Below, piece after piece: positions 20,696-32,599 of a stretch of 64,000 bases of DNA (the stretch's first letter is position 1; the number at the start of each line of letters is the position of its first letter). Location of the stretch: NCBI RefSeq assembly GCF_052857255.1, contig NC_135497.1, positions 188,719,326 through 188,783,325 on the forward strand. Direction: 5' to 3'. A program made the translations under genes and the position numbers. Below the pieces are notes generated by a model that was not told the DNA's origin, searched no databases, and saw only the letters and a program-made list of their open reading frames with translations. Source of the stretch: Amblyomma americanum. Lineage: Eukaryota > Arthropoda > Arachnida > Ixodida > Ixodidae.

Positions 20696-21395
20696 TTCGC
20701 GTGCATTCCTTTTTATCTCTACACTCTGAGAGCAAATACACCGGCATGTTGCGAATTAATTTGTCTTTGCAGGATAAAAGATCGCTGCTGTATTTAGGTC
20801 TCTCGCTGTCTCCGAGTGCCACGTACGGCAGACAGCAGGTTTAATGTCACGTATGTGTTCTCCTGTTGTAGTGTATATTAACCGTATCGCATTTCGCGCA
20901 TATTGATTACAGTCTTTCGTATTCTTTCTTATGTTTACAGGACCGTCTGGACGAGCACGTTCGAGGAGCATGTACAGTTTAGCATCAATAATAAAAGAAT
21001 AATCGCATATCTCTTTAGCGTCGTCTTCGGAGAGCGGCCCCGTCTGCTACAAGTAGACTGTCCGATAGGCACATCCACCAGTCCGGTTTACGCGCAAAGT
21101 CATTGCAGAAGAAATGTGTAAACTTGTTGAAAACACGTTTTTAATTATTGTTATTGCTCAGTTTGTGAAAAATAGTAGTACAACTGTTCATAAGCTTTAG
21201 TTACATTATTATGCCGTGAGGCGGCGTGAGCAGTAGACAAGTTCCAATACATGGACATGTATACTGCTTCCTAGACGTCACTCTAGACGTCTTGTTAGAC
21301 GTCTAGAGTATTGGAACACAGCCCAGGTGAAAATAACGGAAAGTCAAGCCAAATCGTTATTCCGACCTGGTCGTAATAGCGAAAGCGTTATTCAC

Positions 21396-21672
21396 CCGCC
21401 GCGGTGGCTCAGTGGTTAGGGCGCTCGACTACTGATCCGGAGATCCCGGGTTCGAACCCGAAGGCGCCCGTGTGTTGTACGATGTCAGTGCACGTTAAAG
21501 ATCCCCAGGTAGTCGAAATTATTCCGGAGCCCTCCACTACGGCACCTATTCTTCCTTTCTTCTTTCACTCCCTCCTTTATCCCTTCCCTTACGGCGCGGT
21601 TCAGGTGTCCAAAGATATATGAGACAGATACTGCGCCATTTACTTTCCCAAAAAAGCAATTATTATTATTAA
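21396..21672 (+). mobile_element. Ruka-type SINE with internal deletion
   Basis: The tRNA-like head starts ccgccgcggtggctcagtgg and contains both polymerase III boxes (A box in ggctcagtggttagg, B box in gggttcgaacccg). The body joins directly from the B box to aaggcgcccgtg, skipping about 38 bases that form the head hairpin in other copies. The tail runs through acggcgcggttcaggtgtcc to an ATT repeat at about 21655-21672. Confidence 0.9.
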
Positions 21673-22499
21673 TGTCTCAGAGTGCAGCAAATGCTTAAGA
21701 AGTCTGAGCTGACTTCCACATAATACTGAAAGAGGATCATCAGTTTCAATTTCGAAATTTGAAAGTGTGCTGGCACACGCCGTTCTATCATGCCGTTTGG
21801 ACCTTTTGTCTACTGCATAACCAGTAACTTTTGGACGGTTTACAACAAAATGAACATGTTCGGAACATCCATATTGCAACAAATGCTTGAAGTGGCTAGA
21901 AATGCCGCAAAATAAGGATTTGCACTGCATGATGCATTGTTGTACATTGCACTGATGACAATGGCAAGAAATCAACTACTTGGATCGGACTAGCAAAAAG
22001 GAAAAACAATCCATGGGACAGAATAAGGACAGGAGGAAGTCCAGAATTACCTGAGCTCTCAAATGTAGAGGTGACCCGTGGGAAAGGAGGACTGCATGGC
22101 GCTCAATGTATGGAAGCCGCGGAGACGTCGCGGTAACCTGCCTGGGGAGTCGTTGGCCCGCGGGGGCACATCCCTCATATCGAATGTTCTTAGAACTTTG
22201 CGAAGCGCGCGGCTGTTACAATCTTGCTGCGGAGCATTGCGAGAGATGTTTCGATCGGGTGAAGGAGATTTTGGAAGGCCCAGCTTGCGCTGTTTCTGGT
22301 CATTTTTAAGCGAAAGCTTTACTGGCCGCGAACTTGCGATTTCGCCGTGGCGGTGCTCCGAGGAGGCACAAAGTCACAACGCGCGTCTCACCGCGGAATT
22401 TCTCTCTCTCGCTCCCTAGTCACTACTGCGCATGCGCCACTAGTAGTACCGAGCCACAGGTGTTCCGCCGCTGCACAGCGCCGCGCCTTTCCTCAAAAT
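21673..22499. other. Unassigned sequence
   Basis: An AT-rich part (to about 22050) is followed by a GC-rich part (22070-22480) with unrelated open frames in several registers. No gene or named repeat is recognised. Confidence 0.3.
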
Positions 22500-22770
22500 C
22501 CATAATAATAATAATAATAATAATTGATTTTTGGGGAAAGGAAATGGCGCAGTATCTGTCTCATATATCGTTGGGCACCTGAACCGCGCCGTAAAGGAAA
22601 AGATAAAGGAGGGAGTGAAAGAAGAAAGGAAGAGGTGCCGTAGCAGCGGAGGGCTCCGGAATAATTTCGACTACCTGGGGATCCTTAACGTGCACTGACA
22701 TCGCACAGCACACGGGCGCCTTAGCGTTTTTCCTCCATAAAAACGCAGCCGCCGCGGTCGGGTTAGAACC
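22500..22770 (-). mobile_element. Ruka-type SINE, 5'-truncated
   Basis: On the minus strand the body and tail of Ruka are present, ending in an ATT repeat (22500-22523 on the plus strand as AAT/ATA). The head breaks off at 22770 inside the B-box region, where the canonical sequence should continue. Confidence 0.85.
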
Positions 22771-22805
22771 CTCAAAATCCAACTTTAAATTTTCAGTTTG
22801 CTCTT

Positions 22806-22916
22806 TCTTCTTTCCCTCCCTCCTTTATCCCTTCCTTTACGGCGCGGTTCGGGTGTCCACTGAGATATGTTAGACGGCCGGTTACTGTGCCATTTCCTTT
22901 CCTCGAAAACCGAACA
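22806..22916 (+). mobile_element. Diverged SINE tail related to Ruka
   Basis: The segment ttacggcgcggttcgggtgt and the following ccatttcctttcctcgaaaa match the Ruka tail pattern. Between them it has a different middle (gttagacggccggttactg), so it represents a second subfamily. Only the tail is present, in opposite orientation to the SINE immediately upstream. Confidence 0.65.
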
Positions 22917-24260
22917 AAACAAGCGAGCTGACAGCGCGCTCATAGAGTAAATTGGCGTTGACAACTTTGCAAAGGCATTCATTTTCACGAAAGGAAAGGC
23001 GCACAACCGGGTTCGGTGGGTCAGTGGAGACCTCAATCTCGCTTTCATGTACGTGGTGTTGATGTCCAACTGCAAAAAAAAGTCTGCTTTGATTGCGTTC
23101 CGCACACTGGATAGGCTGCGCGCCCTCCCTGCCACCCTGGAAGGTGGCATGCAGTTAATGGTTGATAGCGAGAGATTGATCACCAAATGAACGCTGCGGC
23201 CTAGCAATTACTGCAGTGCCGCATGTCAGCCGCAACGCTGTCAGCGCTAATACATTCAGGCCACATCTCTTTTTCACCACCGCTACATGTATCAAAGCAT
23301 GAATGAGGCGTCCGCATATCCAGGGAGCCATTTATGCGCCCTTCGTTTGCTCAAAGCCGTCGCCATCTAGAGCGCAGTGAACGCTGACATCTTTCGCTTT
23401 GTATATCCTGGATTAGCTGAGCTAATCCACATTAATTTTTTCCGACGAGCTTTTGCCGAATGCATTACCTCCTTGAATAACGTTGACAAATTTCAAATAA
23501 AGCCATGCCCCTCTTCTCTATTCTTTCCGCAAGAAACACAGCTCACTAGGTTCCTGTGTGATGCACACGCGCACAGTGACTTTGGGAGTAACACAGCACG
23601 CCTGACTGACCGGATTTCTCCAAATGACAAGCACGTGCGTTGATGAAATGACAACTGGAACAAAATTAAGGGAAGTATCAGATGTACATGGCGAGCGACT
23701 TGTGAATATTAGAAAAAAAAAATGCGCTTGAAGGCACAGACACGTGCGCACTTACAAGGAAAAATGGCATGTGTCGGTGGGATGAAGGCGGCGGAAATCA
23801 TTTCGTACTGCCGTTTCAAGAATTTTCGGGAAAAAGGTTTCTTGTTGTACATCTTCGCAACTGCGTTCTCGTCTGTTATGTCAAGTGCATGCATGGTTTG
23901 TTAGGAACGGTTAGATGAACTTCTTGCATATAATTGCAGCAGTGCTTCCCTGTGGCCGCTATCCTTGTTCTCACAGGTCAGGACAGGCAAACCCCCGATT
24001 TTATTCTCAATAGTTGTAAGCAAAGCATGTGCTCAGTGGCTTTTCAAGATGCGTTCGTTCTTTGAGCATGATATCGACGAACTTCTTGAGGCCATGTAAT
24101 ACTCTTCGGAGCGCTGGCGTTGGCTAAAAGAGTCCACCCCTGTCTTGGCGGGCAGTCAAACTGTCTACAGTAGCATATTTCCTTGGCTGGAAATGCAAGC
24201 TACAAACTGCAGAATAATTTGATGATGTGCTTGGCTGCCAGTATTTTCCTTTAATTTCCT
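22917..24260. other. Unassigned sequence
   Basis: No gene is recognised in this stretch. Short open frames at 23377-23904 occur on both strands and look like chance frames. Confidence 0.3.
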
Positions 24261-24428
24261 ATAATTGGTTTTTGAGGAAAGGAAATGGCGCAGTATCTGT
24301 CTCATATATCGTTGGACACCTGAACCGCGCCGTAAGGGAAAAGATAAAGGAGGGAGTGAAAGAAGAAAGGAAGAAGAGGTGCCGTAGTGGAGGGCTCCGG
24401 AATAATTTCGACCACCTGGGGATCTTTA
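24261..24428 (-). mobile_element. Ruka-type SINE interrupted by a second Ruka
   Basis: The tail half of a minus-strand Ruka runs to tggggatcttta at 24417-24428. The same element resumes after the nested copy, at 24739-24761 (tggggatcttta then acgtgcactga), before breaking off. Confidence 0.85.
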
Positions 24429-24738
24429 ATAATTGGTTTTTTGGGGGGAAAGGAAATGGCGCAGTATCTGTCTCATATATCGTTGGACACCTGAACCGGG
24501 CCGTAAGGGGAGGGATAAGAGAGGGAGTGAAAGAAGAAAGGAAGAATTAGGTGCCGTAGTGGAGGGCTCCGGAATAATTCCGACCACCTGGGGATCTTTA
24601 ACGTGCACTGACATCGCACAGCACACGGGCACCTTAGCGTTTTTCCTCCATAAAAACGCAGCCGCCGCGGTCGGGTTCGAACCCGGGAACTCCGGATCAG
24701 TAGTCGAGCGCCCTGACCACTGAGCCACCGCGGCGGGT
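24429..24738 (-). mobile_element. Ruka-type SINE, full length, nested in another Ruka
   Basis: This is a complete copy on the minus strand, from the tRNA-like head (24738 downward, with ccgcggtggctcagtggtc) to the aattatt-type tail at 24429. It is bounded by a 12-base target duplication, tggggatcttta, at 24417-24428 and 24739-24750. SINEs of this kind are transcribed by RNA polymerase III from the internal A and B boxes, both visible, and are mobilised by LINE machinery. Confidence 0.92.
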
Positions 24739-25048
24739 TGGGGATCTTTAACGTGCACTGAATTTCCTTGAGCCGTCTTTCAAGGAGTTCTAAGTCGGCA
24801 CGAATTTCATTGAACGAAACGCCGCCGGGCTTCTTCGTTCGTTGACTGGACATGCAAAACGGAACGCAACAGCAACGCATTTTCGCTCGCTACTCCCTCC
24901 AGCAACTGCAGTCATCGACGCGCCACTTGTCAAACGGTAACACTGAACACGCCACACTAATATGAGAACAAGCGTACCAGAAGGCATACTTTTTGCTACA
25001 ACGGCAGTCACAAGAAAATTCTGTGGCTGCCTGTGTGTTGTCTGTAAC

Positions 25049-28000
25049 GATGGATGGATACGGCTGAACCCTTTAAATCGGGCGGTGGCTCAAGCCACCT
25101 AGCCATGACTTATGAAATTTTACTCTTGATTTTAGCCACCAATCAGATAACCTTCGCTTGGTTACTTCTACCCGCTTAAAATCTACTTTCCCTTCACTGT
25201 CCCTAGACCCCAATGCCTTGGATAAATCAGCCCCGCTGCATTCCATTGTAGGGTGAAGCCGTTTACAGAAAAGTATCAAGTGTTCAGCCGTTTCCTCCTC
25301 CTCTCCGCAAGCAAAGCACAACGTGGCTATCTCGTGGTACCTGACCCTATATGTCTTAGTCCGCAAAACTCCCGTCCTGGCTTCAAACAACAAGAGCTTC
25401 CCCTACAATTATCATAGATATTTTCTTTGGCAATTTCCTGCTTAAAAATCCTGTATGTTCTCTGTGCTGATTTCGTCAGCATTCTTGTTTTCCACAGAGC
25501 CCTCTCTGTTTCTTTAACCTTTTTCTTAACCGATAATTGCTGATTTGCCCCCCTACTGCTGTCCAGATATTTGCTTGTCAATTTTCTAGTTTGCTTTCTC
25601 CATTTCGTATCAACATTCCTTATATACAGGTATCTGAAAACTTTACTAGCCCACTGCTTTTCCCCCATTTTTCTCAGTCGCTCCTCAAATGCTATCTTAC
25701 TGCTAGCCTCTCTGCTCTCGAAAGACGTCCATCCCATATCACCTTGTGCCCCCTGATTTGGTGTATTGTCATGTGTTCCCAAAGCTAACCTCCCTACGCC
25801 ACGTTATTTAATTTCTAACCTTGCTTGAACATCTGGTCTCATGCACAGGACCCCATTACCGAAAGTTAGGCTAGGGACCATCACCCCTTTCCAGATCCCT
25901 CTTACCACTTCATACCTATTGTAATTCCACAGTGCCCTATTTTTCATGACAGCTGCATTCCTACTAGCTTTATTCATTACATATTTTTCATGCTCTGTCA
26001 GATACTCAGCACCATTATTTATCCACACCCCAAGATATTTGTACTCAGCCACTACCTCTAACATGAACTCCTGTATTCTATGCTCGCCGCCCTCATCATT
26101 AAATACCATGACTGCAGATTTTTCCTTACTAAACTTGAAACCTAATCTATCTCCCTCTGTACCACATATGTCGATCAACTTCTGTAAATCTTCCTTGTTG
26201 TCAGCCATTAGCACTATATCATCTGCGTAAATTAGTCCCGGTAATGACTGCTTAATCCGTTCTCCTTGCTTGAAAAAAGAAAGGTTGAAGCCTAGTCCGC
26301 TCCTCTCTAATTTGGTCTCCAACCCTTGAAGGTACAACATGAACAACAAAGGAGACAGAGGACATCCTTGCCAAAGCCCCTGCTGTATCTCTACAGGCTA
26401 CGATACATTTCTTTTCCCATTTTATAAGCACTCTGGTACCTTTATATATATATTTTAAAAGATTAATTACTCCATCTTCCACATACAATGTGCCCAGTAT
26501 GTCCCACAGATACTCTTGAATAACGTTGTCATAGGCTCCCTTAATATCCAGAAATGCTAGCCATAGGGGTCTGTGTTCCTTTTCAGCAATCTGTATACAT
26601 TGCATCAATGAGAACAGACTGTCCTCCAACCTCCTTTGTTCCTGGAACCCATTTTGTAGCTCCCCTAGCACCCCCTCGTTCTCCACCCAAGCCTGCAATC
26701 TGTCCTTTATAATCTGCATCACCACCCTGTAAACCACAGATGTCAATGGGACGGTAGTTACTTACAGCAGCCTTGTCCCCCTTTCTCTTATATATCATGT
26801 TCATTCTACTTAATTGCCATTAATCTGGGACTTTCCAATCCACTATCATTTTATTCACTACCTGTATTAATGTTTGCTTGGATTTTGGTCCTAGCTTCTT
26901 TATTAACATAATCGGAATACCATCTGGTCCTGTTGATGTGCCACTAGGAACCTTCTTTGCCCTTTCCCACTCTCTTTGCTCAAGTGAAGCTATTGCAGTA
27001 ACCGGTTTATCCTCCTTTGATAAATTATGTGCAACATTTATTCCTTTACATTTTTCTGTAATCCTTGTTCCTATGTGCTTTATCGCTTCATCCCCTTTTA
27101 GTTGAATACCCTGATCTGTAACAATAAACCTTTGTTCTAACCTAGTCTCATTGCATTTAGATGCTTCGAGAATTTTTGAGCTGCTTTTCTATCCTTTTTA
27201 TTTACTTTTGACATCCATTGGGCACCCTTTCTTCTAATTTTCTCATTAATCAAATAGGATGCTTTCCTTCTACACATTATGAAGGTATCCCATTTCCTGT
27301 CTACTTCAACTTCTGGTTCCTCTCTCTGTTCTTGGAATATCTGTGTTCCCTGGACACTTCCTGACGTTTCTCTATCGCCCTCTTGACCTCCTCATCCCAC
27401 CAACTCTTGGATTTGCGTTTTTTCCCTTTTAGCTTTACATGCACCTTAGCTGGCTCTAGCTCCAGTAATCGAGTTAATTTGGTATAAGTCCATTCTGTTT
27501 CACTATCCACAAAAATTACTTTCTGAATTTGTCTGCTGCTTTCAATTGCTTTTCTGAGTAAAAATTTCCCTCTGATTATTCATCTCGCTTCAGTCCTACA
27601 TTGGTTTCTCTTCTGAAACTCAACTTGATACGCTTGCAGTCAATACCTAGGCTTCTGGAACCATGTTCATCTATGCTCATTACCCCTAATCTATTATACA
27701 TTTTCTGTGACATTAGTGCATAATATATCGTCGAGTGCAGACTCCCTGCCTCCCATGTTATGAGCCCTTCACACTTCTCGGTACTGTTGCATAAAACTAA
27801 ATCATACCTGTTACACATGTCCTGCAGCATGCTTCCTGTCGAATCTGTGTACCCATCCAGGTCTTCTATATGTGCGTTCATGTCACGTAATATAATTATC
27901 TCGCCCTGTCCTCCAAGCTCATCAATGTCACTTGCAATACATTCTAACATTTTTCTGTTTTCCTCTTTGGCATTAGCTTCTGTCCACAGGTATACAAAGC

Positions 28001-28899
28001 CAAGGAGTGTTTGCTGTCCTGCCACTTTTCCTTTTAGTCATAAATGTTCCTTGCATCCCAGTTTAACCCTTTGAAAATTCTTACTTTTATGAATGAATGC
28101 CCCAATTCCACCCTCCTTTCTGCTGCCCTCTGTTCTATTGCAATATTCCCATGCGTAGTCTGGGTTACAGGGTGGTTGCTCCATGTCTCTAAGATGCGTT
28201 TCCACTAAACCATATACCATTAATTCCGCTTGCCTTAACTGTTCTTCTATTTCCTCCCATTTCAGTCTATTCCTGCCACCTTGCATGTTAATGAAACATA
28301 TATCTGAATTAACTTGGCCCTGGCGCTTGTGTCTATTTCTTCTCCTATGGTTCCATCGTCCCTTTGATCTTGGTTCTTCCTTTTCTACACTCCATGGTTC
28401 CCTCAGAGCTCTGGGTCCCCCCAAAAAAGCTGTTGCCTGGCGACCTATCCTGCTACCCACCCTCTTGCCAGTGGCACCACCGTAGTGAATGCCATCCTGT
28501 GCAAAAGGGTAGGGCCTGACCTCGTACACTTCCTTGTTAACTTCCATTACCCCGTATCTTAGTCGTCGACTCATTAACCTAATTACACGGTTAGCCTCAA
28601 CGATCCTCCTTTCTGTTTCGCTAGCCTGACTCTGGACCTCTGGGATTGTGCATATGGTCACATGCACACTCTCAGAGGCCTCTCTAAGCCTACGCATCCC
28701 CACTTCTAACTGCTTCACGAGATTCTGGCTCCTCCCCTTCAGCACATCGTTGAGACTAGCATGGATAACGACAAGGTGTTCGCCATCCAAGCTGCCCACC
28801 CCCCTCCTGGGCTTTGGCCGTTGCATCTGCCATGCACTTCGCTGACTGGGCCTCCACCTGCACCCGCCTGTCCGCCTTCACTGTCGTCAAAACGCCTCC
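25049..28899 (-). mobile_element. PHD/esterase LINE, copy A (5'-truncated)
   Basis: This minus-strand LINE copy runs from inside the esterase region (28899) to a 3' end gggttcagccgtatccatcc with an ATCC-type repeat at 25049-25060. Its sequence is close to copy B (28952-35280) throughout. The truncation point abuts another 3' end of the same family (28901-28951). Coding lesions are listed under the pseudogene. Confidence 0.9.
25073..28890 (-). pseudogene. Esterase-endonuclease-RT polyprotein of copy A, broken
   Basis: In order on the minus strand: the esterase part (HLVVIHASLNDV, where the usual G of GxND is Ser, and DGIHYGGATGK) continues in the same frame into the endonuclease (FINMQGGRNRLKWEE, VYGLVETHL). 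A TGA then replaces the Trp codon of copy B at about 28037. The endonuclease continues with GEIIILRDMNAH (Gly to Arg next to the catalytic Asp) and is shifted near 27650. The RT follows in pieces (26804-26252 and 26349-25804) with YADDIVLMADN intact. The C-terminal tail has CFACGEEEETAEHLILFC (C-x2-C-x8-H-x4-C). At least four frameshifts or stops make this copy non-coding. Confidence 0.85.
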
Positions 28900-28900
28900 C

Positions 28901-28951
28901 TGGATGGATGGATGGATACGGCTGAACCCTTTACATCGGGCGGTGGCTCAA
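28901..28951 (-). repeat. Isolated 3' end of the PHD/esterase LINE
   Basis: About 50 bases, with the GGAT repeat and the ggctgaaccctttacatcgg segment, duplicate the 3' terminus of copies A and B. They lie exactly between them. This is either a severely 5'-truncated insertion or part of a tandem arrangement. Confidence 0.8.
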
Positions 28952-29035
28952 GGATGGATGGATGGATGGATGGATTTGGCTGAACCCTTTACATCGGGCG
29001 GTGGCTCAAGCCACCTAGCCATGTCTTGTGAAATT

Positions 29036-30866
29036 TTACTCCTGTCTTGCTTTTAGCCACCAATCAGATAACCTTCGCTTGGTTACTTCTAACCTCTTAA
29101 AATCCACTTTCCCTTCACTATCCCTAAACCCCAATGCCTTGGGTAAGTCAGCCCCGCTGCCTTCCACTGTAGGGTGAAGCCCTTTACAGAAAAGTATCAA
29201 GTGTTCAGCTGTTTCCTCCTCCTCTCCGCACGCAGTGCACAAAGTGTCTATCTCCTGGTACCTGACTCTATACGTCTTAGTCCGCAAAACTCCAGTCCTG
29301 GCCTCAAACAACAAAGAACTTCCCCTACAATTATCATAGATATTTTCTTTGACAATTTCCTGTTAAGGTCCGGTATGTTTCCAGTGCCGATTTCGTCAGC
29401 ATCCCTGTTTTCCACAAAGCTCTCTCTGTTCCTTTAACCTTTTTCTTAACCGATAATTGCTGATTTGCCCCCTTACTGCTGTCCAGATATTTGCTTGTCA
29501 ATTTTCTAGTTCGCTTTCTCCATTTCGTGTCAACATTCTTTATATACAGGTATCTGAAAACTTTCCTAGCCCACCGCTTTTCCTCCATCCTTCTCAATCG
29601 TTCCTCAAATGCTATCTTACTGCTAGCCTCTCTGCTCTCGAAAGACGCCCATCCCATATCACCCTGTACCCCCTGGTTTGGTGTATTGCCATGTGCTCCC
29701 AAAGCTAACCTCCCTACTCGCCGTTGCCTAATTTCCAGCCTTGCTTGAACATCTGGCCTCATACACAGGACCGCATTCCCGAAGGTCAGGCTAGGGACCA
29801 TCACCCCTTTCCAGATCCCTCTTACCACCTCATACCTATTGTAATTCCACAGTGCCCTATTTTTCATGACAGCTGCATTCCTACTAGCTTTATTAATTAC
29901 ATATTTTTCATGCTCTGTCAGATACTCAACACTGTTATTTATCCACACCCCAAGATACTTGTACTCATTCACTACTTTTAGCACGAGCTCCTGTATTCTA
30001 TGCTCGCCGCCCTCTTCATTAAATATCATGACTGCAGATTTTTCCTTACTATACTTGAAGCCTAATCTATCTCCCTCTATACTGCATATGTCTAACAACT
30101 TCTGCATGTCTTCCTTGTTGTCAGCCATTATCACTATATCGTCCGCATATATTAGTCCCGGTAATGTCTGTTTAATCAATTCCCCTTGCTTGAAAAAAGA
30201 TAGGTTGAAGCCTAGTCCGCTCCCCTCTAGCTTGGCCTCCAAACCTTGCAGGTACAACATGAACAACAAAGGGGACAGAGGACATCCTTGTCTAAGCCCC
30301 CGCTGTATCTCTACTGGCCCTGATACATTTTTTTCCCATTTTATGAGCACTCTGTTACCTCTATATATATCTTTTAAAAGATTAATTACTCCATTTTCCA
30401 CATCCAATGTGCCCAATATGTCCCACAAATGCTCCTGAGTAACGTTGTCATAGGCTCCCCTAATATCCAGAAATGCTAGCAATAAGGGCCTATGTTCCTT
30501 TTCCGCAATTTCTATACACTGTGTCAATGAAAATAAATTGTCCTCCAACCTCCTTTGTTTCCGGAACCCATTCTGAAGTTCCCCTAACACCCCCTCGTTC
30601 TCCACCCAAGCCTGCAGTCTATCCTTTATAATTTGCATCACCACCCTGTAAACCACAGATGTCACTGTTATGGGGCGATAGTTACTTACGTCTGTTTTGT
30701 CCCCCTTTCCCTTATATATCATGTTCATTCCACTTAATCGCCATTCATCGGGAACTTTCTCATCCACTATCATTTTGTTCACTACCTGTATTAATGTTTG
30801 CTTGGATTTTGGTCCTAACTTCTTTATCAACATAATCGGGATACCATCTGGTCCTGTTGATGTGCC
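29036..30866 (-). pseudogene. Copy B reverse transcriptase and CCHC tail
   Basis: The long minus-strand frame enters LINE sequence at 30866 (TSTGPDGIPIMLIKKLGPKS) after a short piece of antisense PLE. It carries VSNYRPITVTSVVYRV, ELQNGFRKQRRLEDNL, motif A AFLDIRGAYDNV, GLRQGCPLSPLLFMLYLQGL (motif B) and LPGLIYADDIVIMADN (motif C), all with the expected catalytic residues. The frame ends at 29334. After a one-base shift near 29365 the tail continues at 29314-29036 with CTACGEEEETAEHLILFC, a zinc-binding C-x2-C-x8-H-x4-C motif. The RT would reverse-transcribe element RNA at the nick. There is no RNase H. The LRQGCPLSPLLF form of motif B differs from the GVPQGSILGP form of the CR1-like LINE at 17097-20695, so this is a different LINE group. 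Confidence 0.88.
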
Positions 30867-30868
30867 AG

Positions 30869-32451
30869 TCAGAGCGAAGAAACTTTGCGAGCGGTTGAAT
30901 CTATCTGATCTTGTCAAGGCGATCGATAAGAGCAAGAAAGATTTTTTAGATGTCTTTTTTAGCGCTAAAACCCATAAGGTAGATGTGCCACTGAGAACCA
31001 TAGTCTCTGAAACTGGTACATGGCAGCACTCTGTTGCTCGTTTTTTACAGCTCCATCTTAAGCTTTTACCCGTGGACGACCCGTTTATTGTTAACAATTC
31101 CAACCAGGTTTTAGAATTTTTTAGCACTAACACTGACAAATGCTACCAGGCTTTCTCCATTGACATTAAAGATCTCTTTTATTCTTTACCTCACAAGCTC
31201 ATCCTTGAGTGCGTTGAGCTTTCCATTGACAAATATGGCTCCATTGCCTTTCAAAATACTGCGGGGGTCACAGTTGGAGGTTTTTTAGAACTTTTAAAGT
31301 TTTATCTCCAATCAACCTATATCCAGTTTGAAGGGATGCCCCACCTACAAAAGCAGGGTATATGTATCGGGTCCTGCATAGCCCCGGTTCTCAGTGACCT
31401 TCTGCTGGCTCATTTCGATCGTCAACTGCTCGCTTCTCCCATGTACAGCAGTATTATCAAGGTTTTTCGTTACGTGGACGATTTTTTAGTTGTCTTAGAC
31501 TGTGACGCGCAGGCGATTCAACGTATCAGTAAGAATGTACTGGGTTCATTCGGTATTGTGATGAATCCTCTTGACCTCACCCACGAACTTCCAGTAAATG
31601 GCCAAATTAGATTTCTAGACATCCGGTTCCACTTTAAAGATGATGGTGTCTGCTGGTGCTATGAACCGCGCGCCAACAAACCACTTCTGGCGTTCAACTC
31701 CGCCCACTCCAAGCTCGTTAAACGAGCTATTGCCATGTCTTGCCTCAAGAACGCTCTCGGCAAATCCTGCCCGCATCTGATGTCACAAGCATTCAATCGT
31801 CAAGCAGATAGACTGCTTAGCGCTGGGTACCCGCACCACCTCCTGGTTTCAGTCGCTGAAAGCTGCCTAAAACACATGCGCAGCAAGGTGCATACGTGCG
31901 ATAGCCGCGCACAGCGCAGGCAGAAGGTAGCTGTGATACCTTATATACACTCACTTTCGCACAATCTGAAAAAGGTAGCCCAGCGTTACGACGTGAAAGT
32001 GGTCTTCTCTGCCCCTCACAAGCTGTCCAAGCTTTGCAGGATCACTAACCCGGAGGCGACCCAGCAGCGTGGCTGTGGCAAAAAACATAGGCGGCCTTAT
32101 GTTGATTGCACAGAAGGTGTAGTTTACAAAATTCCGTTAAGTTGTGGAAAGACGTATGTTGGCCAAACTGGGAGATGCGTGAACGAGAGGTTAAGAGAGC
32201 ATGCCTTGAACGTGAAAAATGCACGCGAGGGAAAAGGTTTTGAAGGCTTCCTCGCAAGTCACTGTATCACTTGCCTAGATTGTACTCCTGCACTCGATGA
32301 CACCTCCATAATCAGAAAGAGCAGTGTACGTATGACTAGAAAAATAGCAGAATCAAATCAGATATATAGCCTGGGAGAGGGCTGCGTCAGCACAGCCTCT
32401 ATCGCCCTTTCACCAAAAGAGCTGACTTTTCTGAGCATGCGCGAACGGTAG
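30869..32451 (+). CDS. PLE reverse transcriptase with GIY-YIG endonuclease
   Basis: About 527 residues are open from the insertion point to the stop at 32451. There is no native start because the 5' end is lost; the frame happens to stay open into antisense LINE upstream. RT blocks in order are FSIDIKDLFYSLPHKLI (motif A), KQGICIGSCIAPVLSDLLLA (motif B), VFRYVDDFLVVL (motif C, 31471-31482 encode YVDD) and GQIRFLDIRFHF. A linker of about 170 residues follows. The GIY-YIG nuclease then has VVYKIPLSCGKTYVGQTGRC with the conserved Arg and Glu downstream (NERLREH), and the tail is SPKELTFLSM. All the visible catalytic residues are intact. In a complete element the nuclease nicks DNA and the RT primes from it. 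Confidence 0.92.
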
Positions 32452-32596
32452 CTACACTACGTTTATAAGTGTGAATCCCTTCAATAAAATTTGTTGTCAG
32501 TTCAGCGCCCGTCCTTGTCGCCTCGTCTCTGTCCTCGTCTGTTCAGCGCTGCTTTTCCAGAAAACCATGTACCAACACGCCCAACTCGCCGCATTA
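30869..32596 (+). mobile_element. Penelope-like element inserted in LINE copy B
   Basis: The insertion separates LINE sequence ending gttgatgtgcca (30868) from LINE sequence resuming ccttcttctctgccc (about 32597). Copy A has only ctaggaa at this place, which gives the empty-site comparison. The PLE is on the plus strand and lacks the N-terminal RT region. It has a 3' region after the stop with cttcaataaaatttgttgtc and a cgcccgtccttgtcgcctcg segment. It is the best-preserved PLE in the window. Confidence 0.9.
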
Positions 32597-32599
32597 ACC

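Larger units (their letters stand above)
16571..21324 (-). mobile_element. TIR DNA element, copy 3, inverted and split by a LINE
   Basis: Directly after copy 2 the same element begins in reverse orientation (16571-17096) and resumes at 20696-21324, ending attggaacacagccc. The 17097-20695 interval is a LINE inserted at the tagttgcatcaac site of the element. Apart from the insertion, the copy is complete and close in sequence to copy 2. Copies 2 and 3 therefore form a palindrome of about 1.16 kb arms with almost no spacer. Confidence 0.85.
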
